A stretch of DNA of 64,000 nucleotides from Rhodobiaceae bacterium (GTDB lineage: Bacteria; Pseudomonadota; Alphaproteobacteria; Rhizobiales; JAKPQE01): positions 1-64,000 of the forward strand of contig JANQEG010000087.1 in assembly GCA_028278505.1 (NCBI GenBank). Reading direction: 5' to 3'. Numbering within the stretch: position 1 is the stretch's first letter; the number at the start of each line of letters is the position of its first letter. Positions 24,232 through 38,545 of this stretch are shown piece after piece. The notes beneath the pieces were generated by a model that was given only the letters and a program-made list of their open reading frames with translations, made no database searches and was not told where the DNA came from. The position numbers were made by a program, and so were the translations under genes.

Positions 24232-24367
24232 CTTACTTCTCCTGCCGCGATGTCGCGGTAGTTACTTCGGCCCGCCCCATTCGATGTTTTCGCAATCGAT
24301 CCCCTTGATCGAAGGCCGTCCCCGGTGTTGAGTCCGTACTCATGAACGGCCCGTCACGCTAATATGT

Positions 24368-24410
24368 GCACATTGTGCGCTTTTGTCAATAAGAAATACG
24401 CACACAGTGC
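24368..24410. promoter_or_regulatory. Tandem operator-like palindromes upstream of HTH gene
   Basis: GCACA-T-TGTGC (24368-24378) and GCAC-ACA-GTGC (24400-24410), centres 32 bp apart. Confidence 0.55.
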
Positions 24411-24431
24411 GTTTTGCCCGGTTGGTCCGCG

Positions 24432-24812
24432 ATGGTGAAGAAACAAAGCAGTGCGTCGAAGGACAAAATCGGCCCCGATGGCGCGGCGATGACGCCGGAG
24501 GCGTTCAGGGCCTGGCGCAAGGGTTTGGGGCTGAAACAGAAGGACGCCGCCGATCGGCTCGGGCTGAAAAAGCGGATGATCCAGTATTACGAAAAGGGCG
24601 ACCGCGACGGCAAAAAGGTCGAGATTCCAAAGGCGATCCGGCTGGCCTGCTATGCCGTTGCCCGCGGCGTGGACGATTTCGACGGGGCCGATGCGGCGAT
24701 GGTGAAAGCGCCGCCGGCATCCGATGCCGCTGGTTCGGCGCATGATGGCCGCAGCAAGGCCGCGGCGGCGCGGCATTCGACGCCCGGTCCCCGGGCCGGC
24801 CAGGGTCAGTAG
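24432..24812 (+). CDS. XRE-family HTH regulator
   Basis: AFRAWRKGLGLKQKDAADRLGLKKRMIQYYEKGDRDGKKVEIPKAIRLACYAVARG. Confidence 0.85.
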   Translation: MVKKQSSASKDKIGPDGAAMTPEAFRAWRKGLGLKQKDAADRLGLKKRMIQYYEKGDRDGKKVEIPKAIRLACYAVARGVDDFDGADAAMVKAPPASDAAGSAHDGRSKAAAARHSTPGPRAGQGQ

Positions 24813-24997
24813 ACGGGTCTCACCCCCGGCGGCGAATTCATGGATATCGGCGCGTCTTCGGCGGTCGCGCCCGCCCGGTTGCCGATTATCCCTTGCCGGG
24901 CTTTCGTTGAGGCCGATTTTCTCCTATACATCCGCGCCGGTTCACCCGGATCATCATTTGCCTCTTGAGAGTTCGCGCCGCCCGCGCATCACGGCCC

Positions 24998-28492
<3,495 letters not shown>

Positions 28493-28607
28493 TCTAGGAT
28501 AGGGCAAGATTTTGAACGCACCGACGGCTTCGCAATCGAAAGCCGTCGAGTTCGGGATTTGCGGAAGCGACCTTACGGCACCGGTACGAGGGAAGGATCG
28601 GACGACG

Positions 28608-29081
28608 ATGGAAAAGGTCCCGATGACCTTGGGTGGGCACGCAGCCCTGTCGGAGGAGTTGCAGCGTCTGAAATCGGTGGAACGTCCGCGGATCATCCAG
28701 GCGATCGCCGAGGCGCGGGCGCATGGCGATCTGTCGGAGAATGCCGAATATCATGCGGCCAAGGAGGCCCAGGGCATGAACGAGGCGCGCATCGCCGAGC
28801 TTGAGGAAAAACTCGGCCGCTCGGAGATCATCGACGTCGCCAAGCTCAACGGCGACACCGTCAAGTTCGGCGCCACCGTCACCGTCGTCGACGAGGATAC
28901 CGACGAGGAGCGCACCTACCAGATCGTCGGCGACCTCGAGGCCGACGTGAAGTCGGGCAAGGTCTCGATTTCCTCGCCGATCGCGCGGGCGCTGATCGGC
29001 AAACGGGTCGGCGAGTCCATCGAAGTGACGACGCCGGGCGGTTCGCGCGCCTACGAGATCCTCGAAATCCGCTACATCTGA
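28608..29081 (+). CDS. greA: Transcription elongation factor GreA
   Basis: [55 protein letters not shown]. Confidence 0.97.
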   Translation: MEKVPMTLGGHAALSEELQRLKSVERPRIIQAIAEARAHGDLSENAEYHAAKEAQGMNEARIAELEEKLGRSEIIDVAKLNGDTVKFGATVTVVDEDTDEERTYQIVGDLEADVKSGKVSISSPIARALIGKRVGESIEVTTPGGSRAYEILEIRYI

Positions 29082-29104
29082 GCGGCGCCCGCCGCACGCA
29101 AAAC

Positions 29105-29128
29105 GGGGCTTTCCGAGAGGAAAGCCCC
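29105..29128 (+). terminator. Terminator-like hairpin after greA
   Basis: GGGGCTTTCC-GAGA-GGAAAGCCCC perfect 10-bp stem. Confidence 0.6.
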
Positions 29129-29303
29129 AGTCTTCGCGATACGGAACGGCCCGGGAGCCATTCTTGGGAGGATTGCGCCTGAACCCGCATGCGCTGGAAT
29201 CCGCCCGAGACATGCTCGTTATGGTGGCAGCCGCGGTGGATTCAACAATTCATTCTGGCACGTCTGAGGATTTTTTTGACTGTGACGAATTGACGGCCCT
29301 TAA

Positions 29304-30641
<1,338 letters not shown>

Positions 30642-30663
30642 CGCCGGCCGGCGCCGCGGGTGA

Positions 30664-30935
30664 GGGCTACTGCATATGCGGAAACGACGGACCTTTCCCT
30701 CTCCCCAGAGGGGAGAGGGATACAGAGACCCGGTGAGGCGAAGCCGAACCGCTGGGCGAAGTCGGGTGAGGGTGACGGACTTTCTTTTTTTCCCCTCACC
30801 CAACCCTCTCCCCGGAGGGGAGAGGGCTTTAGAGGCCGTGCGCAGCCGGCGGTTTTCCACGGCCATCGCAAGAGGGACGTTGCGCCGAAGCCGACTGACC
30901 AAATGCGATTGCCCTGCGCTTACGGGGGAGGGGGA
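30664..30935 (+). repeat. Long CCCTCTCCC-type mosaic repeat, inverted copy of 22.66-22.95 kb
   Basis: See 22538-22955. Confidence 0.85.
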
Positions 30936-30938
30936 GTG

Positions 30939-31415
30939 ATGAAGACGCCAGGGATTGCCGCGGTCATCGCGATCGCCGTCCTCGCCGGCGCACCGGCGGG
31001 GGCGGTCACCCCGAAGAACCACTATCTCATTGGCAAGATCGACTGCATCGTTCGCGGTGTCGGGCTTGAGGGCGCCGATCATCTGCATGATATTTCGTGC
31101 GAATTCGAGCCGGGACGAGTGGCGGCGGAGACCTATTTCGGGATCGTCGAGACGGTAAAGAACGGCCGCGCCGCGGCTGCGGCTACGCCGATGCAATGGC
31201 TGGTCTTCGCCGCCCGCCGATCGTCCGGGGCCGCAATCCTGTCCGGCGATTACAGTCGCACGCAGGCGACGCTCGGTTTCGGCTTCGATGACAAAGCGCT
31301 GGTGCGCGAAGCGGGACCGCAGATCGTGCTGCAGCCGGTCGCCGGGCTTTTCGGCTTGAACCCGAAGGCCGCCGCCGATGTCATCAGGCTCGAACTGCGC
31401 TCGCTCAGCGATTGA
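30939..31415 (+). CDS. DUF992-like exported protein
   Basis: Signal peptide; KIDCIVRGVGLEGADHLHDISCEFEP...LQPVAGLFGLNPKAAADVIRLELRS. Confidence 0.65.
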   Translation: MKTPGIAAVIAIAVLAGAPAGAVTPKNHYLIGKIDCIVRGVGLEGADHLHDISCEFEPGRVAAETYFGIVETVKNGRAAAAATPMQWLVFAARRSSGAAILSGDYSRTQATLGFGFDDKALVREAGPQIVLQPVAGLFGLNPKAAADVIRLELRSLSD

Positions 31416-31582
31416 CGCCGCCGGCCCGCGACACGATGGCCGCACATACGGATTCGTGACGCTTTGTTGACGGTTGCCCTTGACCGTCGCGTTTCGGCCC
31501 TAGACGATGCGGTGGAGTTTTCGTCGCCGGCCGCCGTCCGGGCGGCCGCAACGCGTATTTTGTCGTGAGGAGGACAGCAGAA

Positions 31583-33637
31583 ATGGGGCAAAACGGCAGA
31601 AGAGGCAGCGGCCCGCGGTGCATTGCACTTGTGGGCCCGTTTGCGAGCGGCAAGACGTCGTTGCTCGAAGCTATTCTGGCGCGGACCGGGGCGATACCAC
31701 GCCAGGGCCAGGTCGCCCAGGGCAACACCGTCGGCGACGGATCGCCGGAAGCGCGGGCCCATGCCATGAGCGTCGAGGTCAATGTCGCCGATTGCGACTT
31801 CCTCGGCGAGACCTTCACGTTTGTCGACTGCCCGGGATCGGTGGAATTCACCAATGAGGCGCACGCCGTGCTGCCGGGCGTCGACGTGGCGGTCGTCGTC
31901 TGCGAGGCCGACGCCAAGAAGGTGCCGGCGCTGCAGGTGATCATGAAGGAGCTCGAGGAACGCGGCATTCCGCGCATCCTCTTCCTCAACAAGATCGACA
32001 AGGCGGACGTGCGGGTGCGCGAGACGCTGGAGGCGCTGCAGCAGGCGAGCGACCGGCCGCTGGTGCTGCGCCAGATCCCGATCTGGGAAAACGAGATCGT
32101 CTCCGGCTTCATCGATCTCGCGCTCGAGCGCGCCTATGTCTATCGCGAGCACGCCGCTTCGGAAGTGATCGACATTCCCGACGCGGACAAGGAGCGCGAG
32201 GACGAGGCGCGGTTCTCCATGCTGGAGAAGCTCGCCGACTATGACGATACGCTGATGGAGCAGCTTCTCGAAGACATTCCGCCGCCGCGCGATGCCGTGT
32301 TCGACGATCTGGTCAAGGAGATGCGCGACGGGCTGATCGTGCCGGTGCTGTTCGGCTCGGCCGAGCAGACCCACGGGATCATGCGGCTGTTGAAGGCGAT
32401 CCGCCACGAGGCGCCGGACATCACCGAAACCGCCGCCCGGCTCGGCGTCGACGGCGGCGACGAGGCGATCCTCCAGGTGCTGAAGACGATCCACACCACC
32501 CATGCCGGCAAGCTGTCGCTGGCGCGCATCCTCAACGGATCGGTCAAGGACGGCGATCATCTCTTCGTCAGCGACGGCAATGAAGACCGTGTGTCCGGCG
32601 TCTTCCGCGTCGTCGGCCAGCAGGCGACGAAGCGCGACGCCGCGTCGGTCGGCGAAACGGTGGCGCTCGGCAAGCTGGAACATGTGCGCACCGGCGATAC
32701 CCTGACCTCGAACAAGGCGGGCAGGGAACGGCTGATTGCTTTGGAGCCGCCGCAGCCGGTGCTGGCCAAGGCGATCGTGCCGGCCGAGCGCAAGGACGAG
32801 GTCAAGCTGTCGACCTCGATCGGCAAGATCGCCGAAGAGGATCCCTCGATCGTCATCGTCCACAACCAGGATACCGGCGAGACGCTGCTGGAAGGCCAGG
32901 GCGAGATGCATCTGCGCGTTGCGATCGAGCGGCTGACCGGCAAATACGCGCTGAACGTGGAAACCCACGAACCGCAGATCCCTTATAAGGAGACGATCCG
33001 CGGCACCGTCACCCAGCGCGGGCGGCACAAGAAGCAGACCGGCGGCCACGGCCAGTTCGGCGATGTCGTCGTCGAGATCAAGCCGCTGCCGCGCGGCACC
33101 GGCTTTTCGTTCGACGAGAAGATCACCGGCGGCGTCGTTCCGCGCCAGTATATCCCGTCGGTGCAGCACGGCATCGAGGAGTATCTGGTCGAGGGCCCGC
33201 TCGGCTTTCCGGTCGTCGACGTTGCGGTGACGCTGCTCGACGGCTCCTACCACTCGGTCGATTCCTCCGACATGGCGTTCAAGACGGCGGCGCAGATCGC
33301 CATGCGCGAAGGCATGCCGCAGTGCAAGCCGGTGCTGCTCGAACCGATATTGGAGGTCGAGGTCGTGTGCCCGTCGGAGGCAACCGCCAAGATCAACGCG
33401 ATCGTCTCGGGGCGGCGCGGCCAGCTCCTCGGCTTCGATACGCGGCCGGACTGGACCGGCTGGGACGCGGTCAAGGCGATGATGCCGCAATCGGAGGTGA
33501 CCGACCTCATCATCGAGCTGCGCTCGGCGACCGCGGGGGTGGGCGCCTACACTTACAGCTTCGATCATCTGGCCGAACTGACCGGCAAGCTCGCCGAACA
33601 GGTGATGGCGAAGCGGGCGGCCCATAAGGCGGCGTAA
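31583..33637 (+). CDS. Elongation factor G-like translational GTPase paralogue
   Basis: G1 GPFASGKT, G3 DCPGSVEF, G4 NKID; EF-G domain IV/V-like C-terminus; GAGGAGG upstream of ATG. Confidence 0.88.
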   Translation: MGQNGRRGSGPRCIALVGPFASGKTSLLEAILARTGAIPRQGQVAQGNTVGDGSPEARAHAMSVEVNVADCDFLGETFTFVDCPGSVEFTNEAHAVLPGVDVAVVVCEADAKKVPALQVIMKELEERGIPRILFLNKIDKADVRVRETLEALQQASDRPLVLRQIPIWENEIVSGFIDLALERAYVYREHAASEVIDIPDADKEREDEARFSMLEKLADYDDTLMEQLLEDIPPPRDAVFDDLVKEMRDGLIVPVLFGSAEQTHGIMRLLKAIRHEAPDITETAARLGVDGGDEAILQVLKTIHTTHAGKLSLARILNGSVKDGDHLFVSDGNEDRVSGVFRVVGQQATKRDAASVGETVALGKLEHVRTGDTLTSNKAGRERLIALEPPQPVLAKAIVPAERKDEVKLSTSIGKIAEEDPSIVIVHNQDTGETLLEGQGEMHLRVAIERLTGKYALNVETHEPQIPYKETIRGTVTQRGRHKKQTGGHGQFGDVVVEIKPLPRGTGFSFDEKITGGVVPRQYIPSVQHGIEEYLVEGPLGFPVVDVAVTLLDGSYHSVDSSDMAFKTAAQIAMREGMPQCKPVLLEPILEVEVVCPSEATAKINAIVSGRRGQLLGFDTRPDWTGWDAVKAMMPQSEVTDLIIELRSATAGVGAYTYSFDHLAELTGKLAEQVMAKRAAHKAA

Positions 33638-33638
33638 A

Positions 33639-33683
33639 GCGTATTCCCGAAAAGTGGGAACCGGTTTTCGGATCAGAATACGC
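33639..33683. repeat. Rhizobiales-type cruciform repeat
   Basis: GCGTATTC-CCGAAAA-GTGGGAACCGG-TTTTCGG-ATCA-GAATACGC nested stems. Confidence 0.7.
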
Positions 33684-33720
33684 GACAAACAAAATGCCCG
33701 GCCGGGGCCTGGTGAATTGG

Positions 33721-33745
33721 GGGGCGGCTTCGGCCGCCCCTTTTT
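33721..33745 (+). terminator. Rho-independent terminator
   Basis: GGGGCGGC-TTCG-GCCGCCCC-TTTTT. Confidence 0.92.
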
Positions 33746-33879
33746 GCGCTCGCCTGTCACGCGGTCGTGAGCCGACGTGAATTGAGCCGGGCGCGGTTGC
33801 GCATTATGAGCCAGGACATGGATGTTTCGACGCCTTTCGCTGCGGTTCCGCGGCGATTGCCGGCCGGCGGACCGGCCCC

Positions 33880-34854
33880 ATGCTGATCAGGCGACAGCCG
33901 CGCTGGGCGTTGCCGGAGGCGATGGCGACGCCCGAGGCGGTCTATCTCGACCGCAGGCGCTTCGTCGCCGGCGGTGCTGCGGCGCTCGCCGCGGCCGCGC
34001 TCGGCGGCTGCGACCGGCCGGGCGCCCAGGACATCGTGCCCGCCGTGCCCGACCCCTCCGGCGATCTCTATCCGGTTGCGCGCAACACCGCCTATACGGT
34101 GATGCGCGACATGACGCCGTTTTCGGTCTCGTCGCGGATCAACAATTTCTTCGAGTTTGGATCGTCGAAGAATATCGCCCACAAGGCGGCAAAACTGCCG
34201 GTCCGGCCGTGGGAGATTTCGATCGGCGGGCTCGTCGAAGAGGAGCGGACGATCGCCATCGACGAGCTGCTGGCGAAGATGCCGCTGGAGGAGCGCGTCT
34301 ACCGGCACCGCTGCGTCGAGACCTGGGCGATGGTGGTGCCGTGGAGCGGATTTCCGCTGAAGGCGCTCGTCGATCTGGCGCGGCCGCTCGGCGCGGCCAA
34401 ATTCCTGGTCATGAAGACCTTCCTCAATCCGGAACTGGCCCCCACCCAGCGCCAGGACTGGTATCCCTGGCCCTATACCGACATCCTGACCATGGACGAG
34501 GCGACGAACGAACTCGCCTTCCTGGTCACCGGCGTCTACGGCCGGCCGGCGCCGGCGCAGTTCGGCGCGCCGCTGCGGCTGGCGGTGCCGTGGAAATACG
34601 GCTTCAAGTCGATCAAGTCGATCGTCAGCTTCGCCTTCGTCGAAAAACGCCCGGACACCTTCTGGGAGGTCGTCGATTCCCGCGAATACGGGTTCTGGGC
34701 GAACGTCAATCCGGACGTGCCGCACCGGCGCTGGAGCCAGGAGATGGAATGGATGCTGGGAACGCGGGAGCTGTTTCCGACCAGGATCTACAATGGCTAC
34801 GGGCCGGAGGTGGCGCACCTCTACGATGCCGACGATCCGAAATATTTCTTCTGA
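33880..34854 (+). CDS. msrP: Protein-methionine-sulfoxide reductase catalytic subunit MsrP (YedY)
   Basis: Tat-like LDRRRFVAGGAAAL; VYRHRCVETWAMVVPWSGFPLKAL; YNGYGPEVAHLYDADDPKYFF. Confidence 0.95.
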   Translation: MLIRRQPRWALPEAMATPEAVYLDRRRFVAGGAAALAAAALGGCDRPGAQDIVPAVPDPSGDLYPVARNTAYTVMRDMTPFSVSSRINNFFEFGSSKNIAHKAAKLPVRPWEISIGGLVEEERTIAIDELLAKMPLEERVYRHRCVETWAMVVPWSGFPLKALVDLARPLGAAKFLVMKTFLNPELAPTQRQDWYPWPYTDILTMDEATNELAFLVTGVYGRPAPAQFGAPLRLAVPWKYGFKSIKSIVSFAFVEKRPDTFWEVVDSREYGFWANVNPDVPHRRWSQEMEWMLGTRELFPTRIYNGYGPEVAHLYDADDPKYFF

Positions 34855-34932
34855 GCCGATAAAGAAAAAGCCGGGTTCTGAGCCGATAAAGAAAAAGCCG
34901 GGTTCTGAGCCGATAAAGAAAAAGCCGGGCGC
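34852..34932 (+). repeat. 27-nt tandem repeat, 3 units, starting at the msrP stop codon
   Basis: TGAGCCGATAAAGAAAAAGCCGGGTTC x2 then TGAGCCGATAAAGAAAAAGCCGGGCGC. Confidence 0.95.
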
Positions 34933-34944
34933 TTGGCGCCCGGC
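34907..34944 (-). terminator. Terminator hairpin; U-tract on minus strand
   Basis: GCCGGGCGC-TTG-GCGCCCGGC (34924-34944); minus strand runs into TTTTTCTTTAT. Confidence 0.65.
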
Positions 34945-35147
34945 AGTCGATGTTCGCAACGCGATTTCGCGTGCAATCACCTTCCAGAGGGGAACAGCTG
35001 ACTGCCGGCGATGCCGAAGGGAGGAGAATCGGCTGCCAACATTAGCTGTTGATTATTAAATAAGCCGTCAAACACATTAGAACAATAGAATATGTTGCAT
35101 GTCAGTTATGCAGTACGCGCATGTCGGCGGGAGGCCGCTATACCGGT

Positions 35148-36038
35148 TCAATACGCCCAGCGCCGCGCATTGGCCACGAGGAAATCGCGGAACACCTTGA
35201 TTCTGGCCGAGTTTCTCTGCTCTTCGGGATACACGAAATAGGTGTCGAAGCTCGGCACTTCGGCCTTGGGCAGCACCGCGACGAGATCCGAATCCGGCTC
35301 GATCAGATAATCCGGCAGCAAAGCAATGCCCATGCCGCGTTCGACCGCATTGCGCAGTCCGATGACGGTGTTGATCCGGAAATTCGGGACGCGGGGGTTG
35401 TCCGGCGGCCGGCCGGCGATCTCAAGCCAGTTGACATCCTTCAGATATTGCGGCGTCGGCTCGCCGAAGGTGAGGAGCTGATGGTCGTCGAGATCGTCGA
35501 GCGAGGCCGGGCGGCCGCAGCGCTTCAAATAGTCGGGCGCGGCGTAGACGTGGAAATGCACGGTGAACAGCCGGCGCTGGATCAGGTCCGGCTGGGTCGG
35601 CTGGCGCAGGCGGATGGCGGCGTCGGCTTCGCGCTTGGCAAGATCGAGTTCGTCGTCGTTGAGGATCAACTGCAACTGGATGCCGGGATAGAGATCGATG
35701 AACGCCTTCATCCGGCTGGTCAGCCAGGTCGAGCCGAGCCCCAGTGTCGTCGTCACCCGCAGCAGGCCGGACGGCTTGTCGCGGGAATCGGTCAGCCGGG
35801 TCTTGACCGATTCCAGCTTCGCCAGCACGTCCTGGGCCGTGCGGAAGAGCAGCTCGCCCTGTTCGGTGAGAATGAGGCCGCGGGCGTGGCGGTGGAACAG
35901 CGTGACGGCGAGTTCCTGTTCGAGCGCGCTCACCTGGCGGCTGACCGCCGACTGGGACAGGCCGAGCGCTTCACCGGCATGGGTGAAGCTGCCGGCCTCG
36001 GCGGCGGCATGAAAGACCCGCAATTTATCCCAGTCCAT
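35148..36038 (-). CDS. LysR-family transcriptional regulator
   Basis: MDWDKLRVFHAAAEAGSFTHAGEALGLSQSAVSRQVSALEQELAVTLFHRHARG. Confidence 0.95.
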   Translation of the reverse strand: MDWDKLRVFHAAAEAGSFTHAGEALGLSQSAVSRQVSALEQELAVTLFHRHARGLILTEQGELLFRTAQDVLAKLESVKTRLTDSRDKPSGLLRVTTTLGLGSTWLTSRMKAFIDLYPGIQLQLILNDDELDLAKREADAAIRLRQPTQPDLIQRRLFTVHFHVYAAPDYLKRCGRPASLDDLDDHQLLTFGEPTPQYLKDVNWLEIAGRPPDNPRVPNFRINTVIGLRNAVERGMGIALLPDYLIEPDSDLVAVLPKAEVPSFDTYFVYPEEQRNSARIKVFRDFLVANARRWAY

Positions 36039-36072
36039 TCAATCCGCCCCCAGACGGGTTTCGGCTTGGCCG

Positions 36073-37038
36073 CTATTCGGCCGCTTCGCTCTCGGCTTCC
36101 GACAATGCCAGGTATTTTTCCGCCTCGAGAGCGGCCATGCAGCCCATTCCGGCGGCGGTCACCGCCTGGCGATAGATTTCGTCGGTCACGTCGCCGGCGG
36201 CGAACACGCCGGGAATGCTGGTCGCAACCGAATCGGGCGCGGTCCAGATATAGCCCGACGGCTTCATCTTGACCTGATCCTTGAACAGTTCGACCGCCGG
36301 CGCGTGGCCGATGGCAATGAAGATGCCGTCGACATCGATGTCGGTGGTGGCGCCGGTCTTGACGTTTTTCAGGCGGGCGCCGGTGACCGCGGGCGGAATG
36401 CCGTCATTGCCGAGCACCTCCTCCAGAACGCTGTCCCAGACGATCTCGGCGTTCTTGGCGTCGAACAGACGCTTCTGCAGGATCTTCTCGGCGCGGAATT
36501 CATCGCGGCGGTGGACGATTGTCACCTTTTCGGCGAGGTGGGTGAGGTAGAGCGCCTCTTCGACGGCGGTGTTGCCGCCGCCGACGACGAGGACGTGCTT
36601 GCCCTTGTAGAAGAAGCCGTCGCAGGTGGCGCAGGCGGAGACGCCGAAGCCCATATATTTCTGTTCGCTCGGCAGGCCGAGCCATTTCGCCTGGGCGCCG
36701 GTGGCGATGACGAGCGCGTCGCCGGTGTAAATGGTGCCGGAATCGCCGGTGAGGGTGAACGGCCGCTGCGAGAGATCGGCGGCCATGATGTGGTCGGCGA
36801 CGAGTTCGGCGCCGACATGGGCTGCCTGGGCCTGCATCTGCTCCATCAGCCAGGGGCCCTGTATTGGCTCGGCAAAGCCGGGATAGTTCTCCACGTCGGT
36901 GGTGATGGTGAGCTGGCCGCCGGCCTGGATGCCCTGGATCAGCATCGGTTCGAGCATGGCGCGGGCGGCATAGATCGCCGCCGTATAGCCGGCCGGGCCG
37001 GAACCGACGATGAGCAGCCTGCTGTGGCGAGAAGTCAT
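36073..37038 (-). CDS. trxB: Thioredoxin reductase
   Basis: LIVGSGPAGYTAAIYAARA; CATCDGFFY. Confidence 0.96.
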   Translation of the reverse strand: MTSRHSRLLIVGSGPAGYTAAIYAARAMLEPMLIQGIQAGGQLTITTDVENYPGFAEPIQGPWLMEQMQAQAAHVGAELVADHIMAADLSQRPFTLTGDSGTIYTGDALVIATGAQAKWLGLPSEQKYMGFGVSACATCDGFFYKGKHVLVVGGGNTAVEEALYLTHLAEKVTIVHRRDEFRAEKILQKRLFDAKNAEIVWDSVLEEVLGNDGIPPAVTGARLKNVKTGATTDIDVDGIFIAIGHAPAVELFKDQVKMKPSGYIWTAPDSVATSIPGVFAAGDVTDEIYRQAVTAAGMGCMAALEAEKYLALSEAESEAAE

Positions 37039-38093
37039 GTGCGATGTCCCGTTTTCGACGTCGGAGGAGCGGCGGCCCGGTGGGCGGCAAATCGGTCGAG
37101 AACCGCCGCGGCGATGGTCGGAGTCGAATCTAGTGGTGCCGAGGGGGCATTTTCAAGGTGGCGGCTTGCCCGATCCGGCGTCCACAATGTGATAAGGCCG
37201 GATTCCGCAAACCGTTCCAGGCGATGGCGCACGCGTCGGTCGGCTGTGGAGGGAAGATAGACGACGACCGGGCAGCCTGAGGCCAGCGCCTCGTCGACCA
37301 TGTTGACCGAATCGCCGGTAACGACGATGCGGTCAGCGTGGGCGAGCATCTGGACATAAGGATTTTCGCCGCTGCCGTCCCACCAGAAGAGGGGACCGGC
37401 ACCTAGCGCATCTTGCAGAGCCGCGGCCAGGTTTTGGGGCGTCCGCCGCGAGGTCGTCACCATAAGCCCGTATGGGCCGTCGCCGGCGGCAGCCGAAATG
37501 CAGGCGAGAAGATGTTCGGTGTCGGCGTCACAGAACTTCACCCGGCGGCTGTCGCCGCCGACCAGCACGGCGATCCGCGGCGCCGAGAGCGCGGCGATCT
37601 CGGCGCGCGGGGCTTGGCGCGCCTCGGCCAGCCGCGCGGCCGAGACCCGGTGCGGCGAGGTCGCCGTGACGATCACGTTTTCGCCGCACAAGGCGTCGTG
37701 CTCCGGCACCCAGATGAGATCGGCGACGTTGGTACTGCTGCGCGGATCCTTGAGATAGACGGTGAAGCAGGCGCCGTCGCTGGCTTGCTTTATTGCGCGC
37801 AGATAGGCGACCGTGCGCCGGCCCGAGGCGACGACGAGGTCGGGGAAGGGCGGGCGGATCGGACTGTCCGGCCGGTCGGGCGCCTCGGCCGGATCGATCG
37901 GCCCCCACGGCATCGCCCAGACCCAGGGCGGGCGCGGCGCCACGCGGCGGATTTCGGGCTGAAGCCCGAGCGCCTCGACGACGCCGAGGCACTGCATCTC
38001 GTCGCCCGCCTTGCCGTCGCTGAGCACCCAGGCGGTGCGCGGCCGCGCCTCGCCGTTGCAGGGTGTCGTCGTCTTGGCTTTGCTTGCGGGCAT
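37035..38093 (-). CDS. Mitochondrial-fission ELM1-family protein
   Basis: AWVLSDGKAGDEMQCLGVVEALGL...VTGDSVNMVDEALASGCPVVVY. Confidence 0.75.
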   Translation of the reverse strand: MPASKAKTTTPCNGEARPRTAWVLSDGKAGDEMQCLGVVEALGLQPEIRRVAPRPPWVWAMPWGPIDPAEAPDRPDSPIRPPFPDLVVASGRRTVAYLRAIKQASDGACFTVYLKDPRSSTNVADLIWVPEHDALCGENVIVTATSPHRVSAARLAEARQAPRAEIAALSAPRIAVLVGGDSRRVKFCDADTEHLLACISAAAGDGPYGLMVTTSRRTPQNLAAALQDALGAGPLFWWDGSGENPYVQMLAHADRIVVTGDSVNMVDEALASGCPVVVYLPSTADRRVRHRLERFAESGLITLWTPDRASRHLENAPSAPLDSTPTIAAAVLDRFAAHRAAAPPTSKTGHRT

Positions 38094-38273
38094 TGCGGTC
38101 CCGATTTCTCGCGCGGTCGTGGTGAGCGTTAACAATCGTTAACCCTACGCCTTGGAAATGTCATGATTTTTGTCCCCAGGCGCCGCAATCGCGGCGCAAC
38201 CGCGACGCATTCCTCCGGCACTAACCGCATCACACCGCGATGATCAGGGATCAGTTGAAGACAGGAGTGGGGA

Positions 38274-38540
38274 ATGCGGAACATTCGGCAGCACAGAGGA
38301 GAAACCGGCGCCGGCGCCGGAGACGGCCTGGCGCGGGCCTTTGCCGGCTGGCTGATCGCGTTTGCGCTGATCGTGCTGGCAAGCCTCGCCGTCATCGACC
38401 GGCCGCTCGTGCCGCAGCCGATCCTGCCGGTGAAGGCGGAAACGGTCACGGGAGAGGGCCGGATCGGGCTTCCGCGTACGGATGCCGAGAGCATTCTGCC
38501 GTTCGCGCGGATCGGCGGCGGTTACGCCGCTTCGCGCTGA
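38274..38540 (+). CDS. Small single-TM hypothetical protein
   Basis: MRNIRQHRGETGAGAGDGLARAFAGWLIAFALIVLASLAVID... Confidence 0.45.
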   Translation: MRNIRQHRGETGAGAGDGLARAFAGWLIAFALIVLASLAVIDRPLVPQPILPVKAETVTGEGRIGLPRTDAESILPFARIGGGYAASR

Positions 38541-38545
38541 GTGGA

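Noticed and set aside
34852-34932. Possible coding repeat (GSEPGFFFI on minus strand)
   Set aside because: Lies after the msrP stop within a terminator region; the minus ORF is antisense to msrP.
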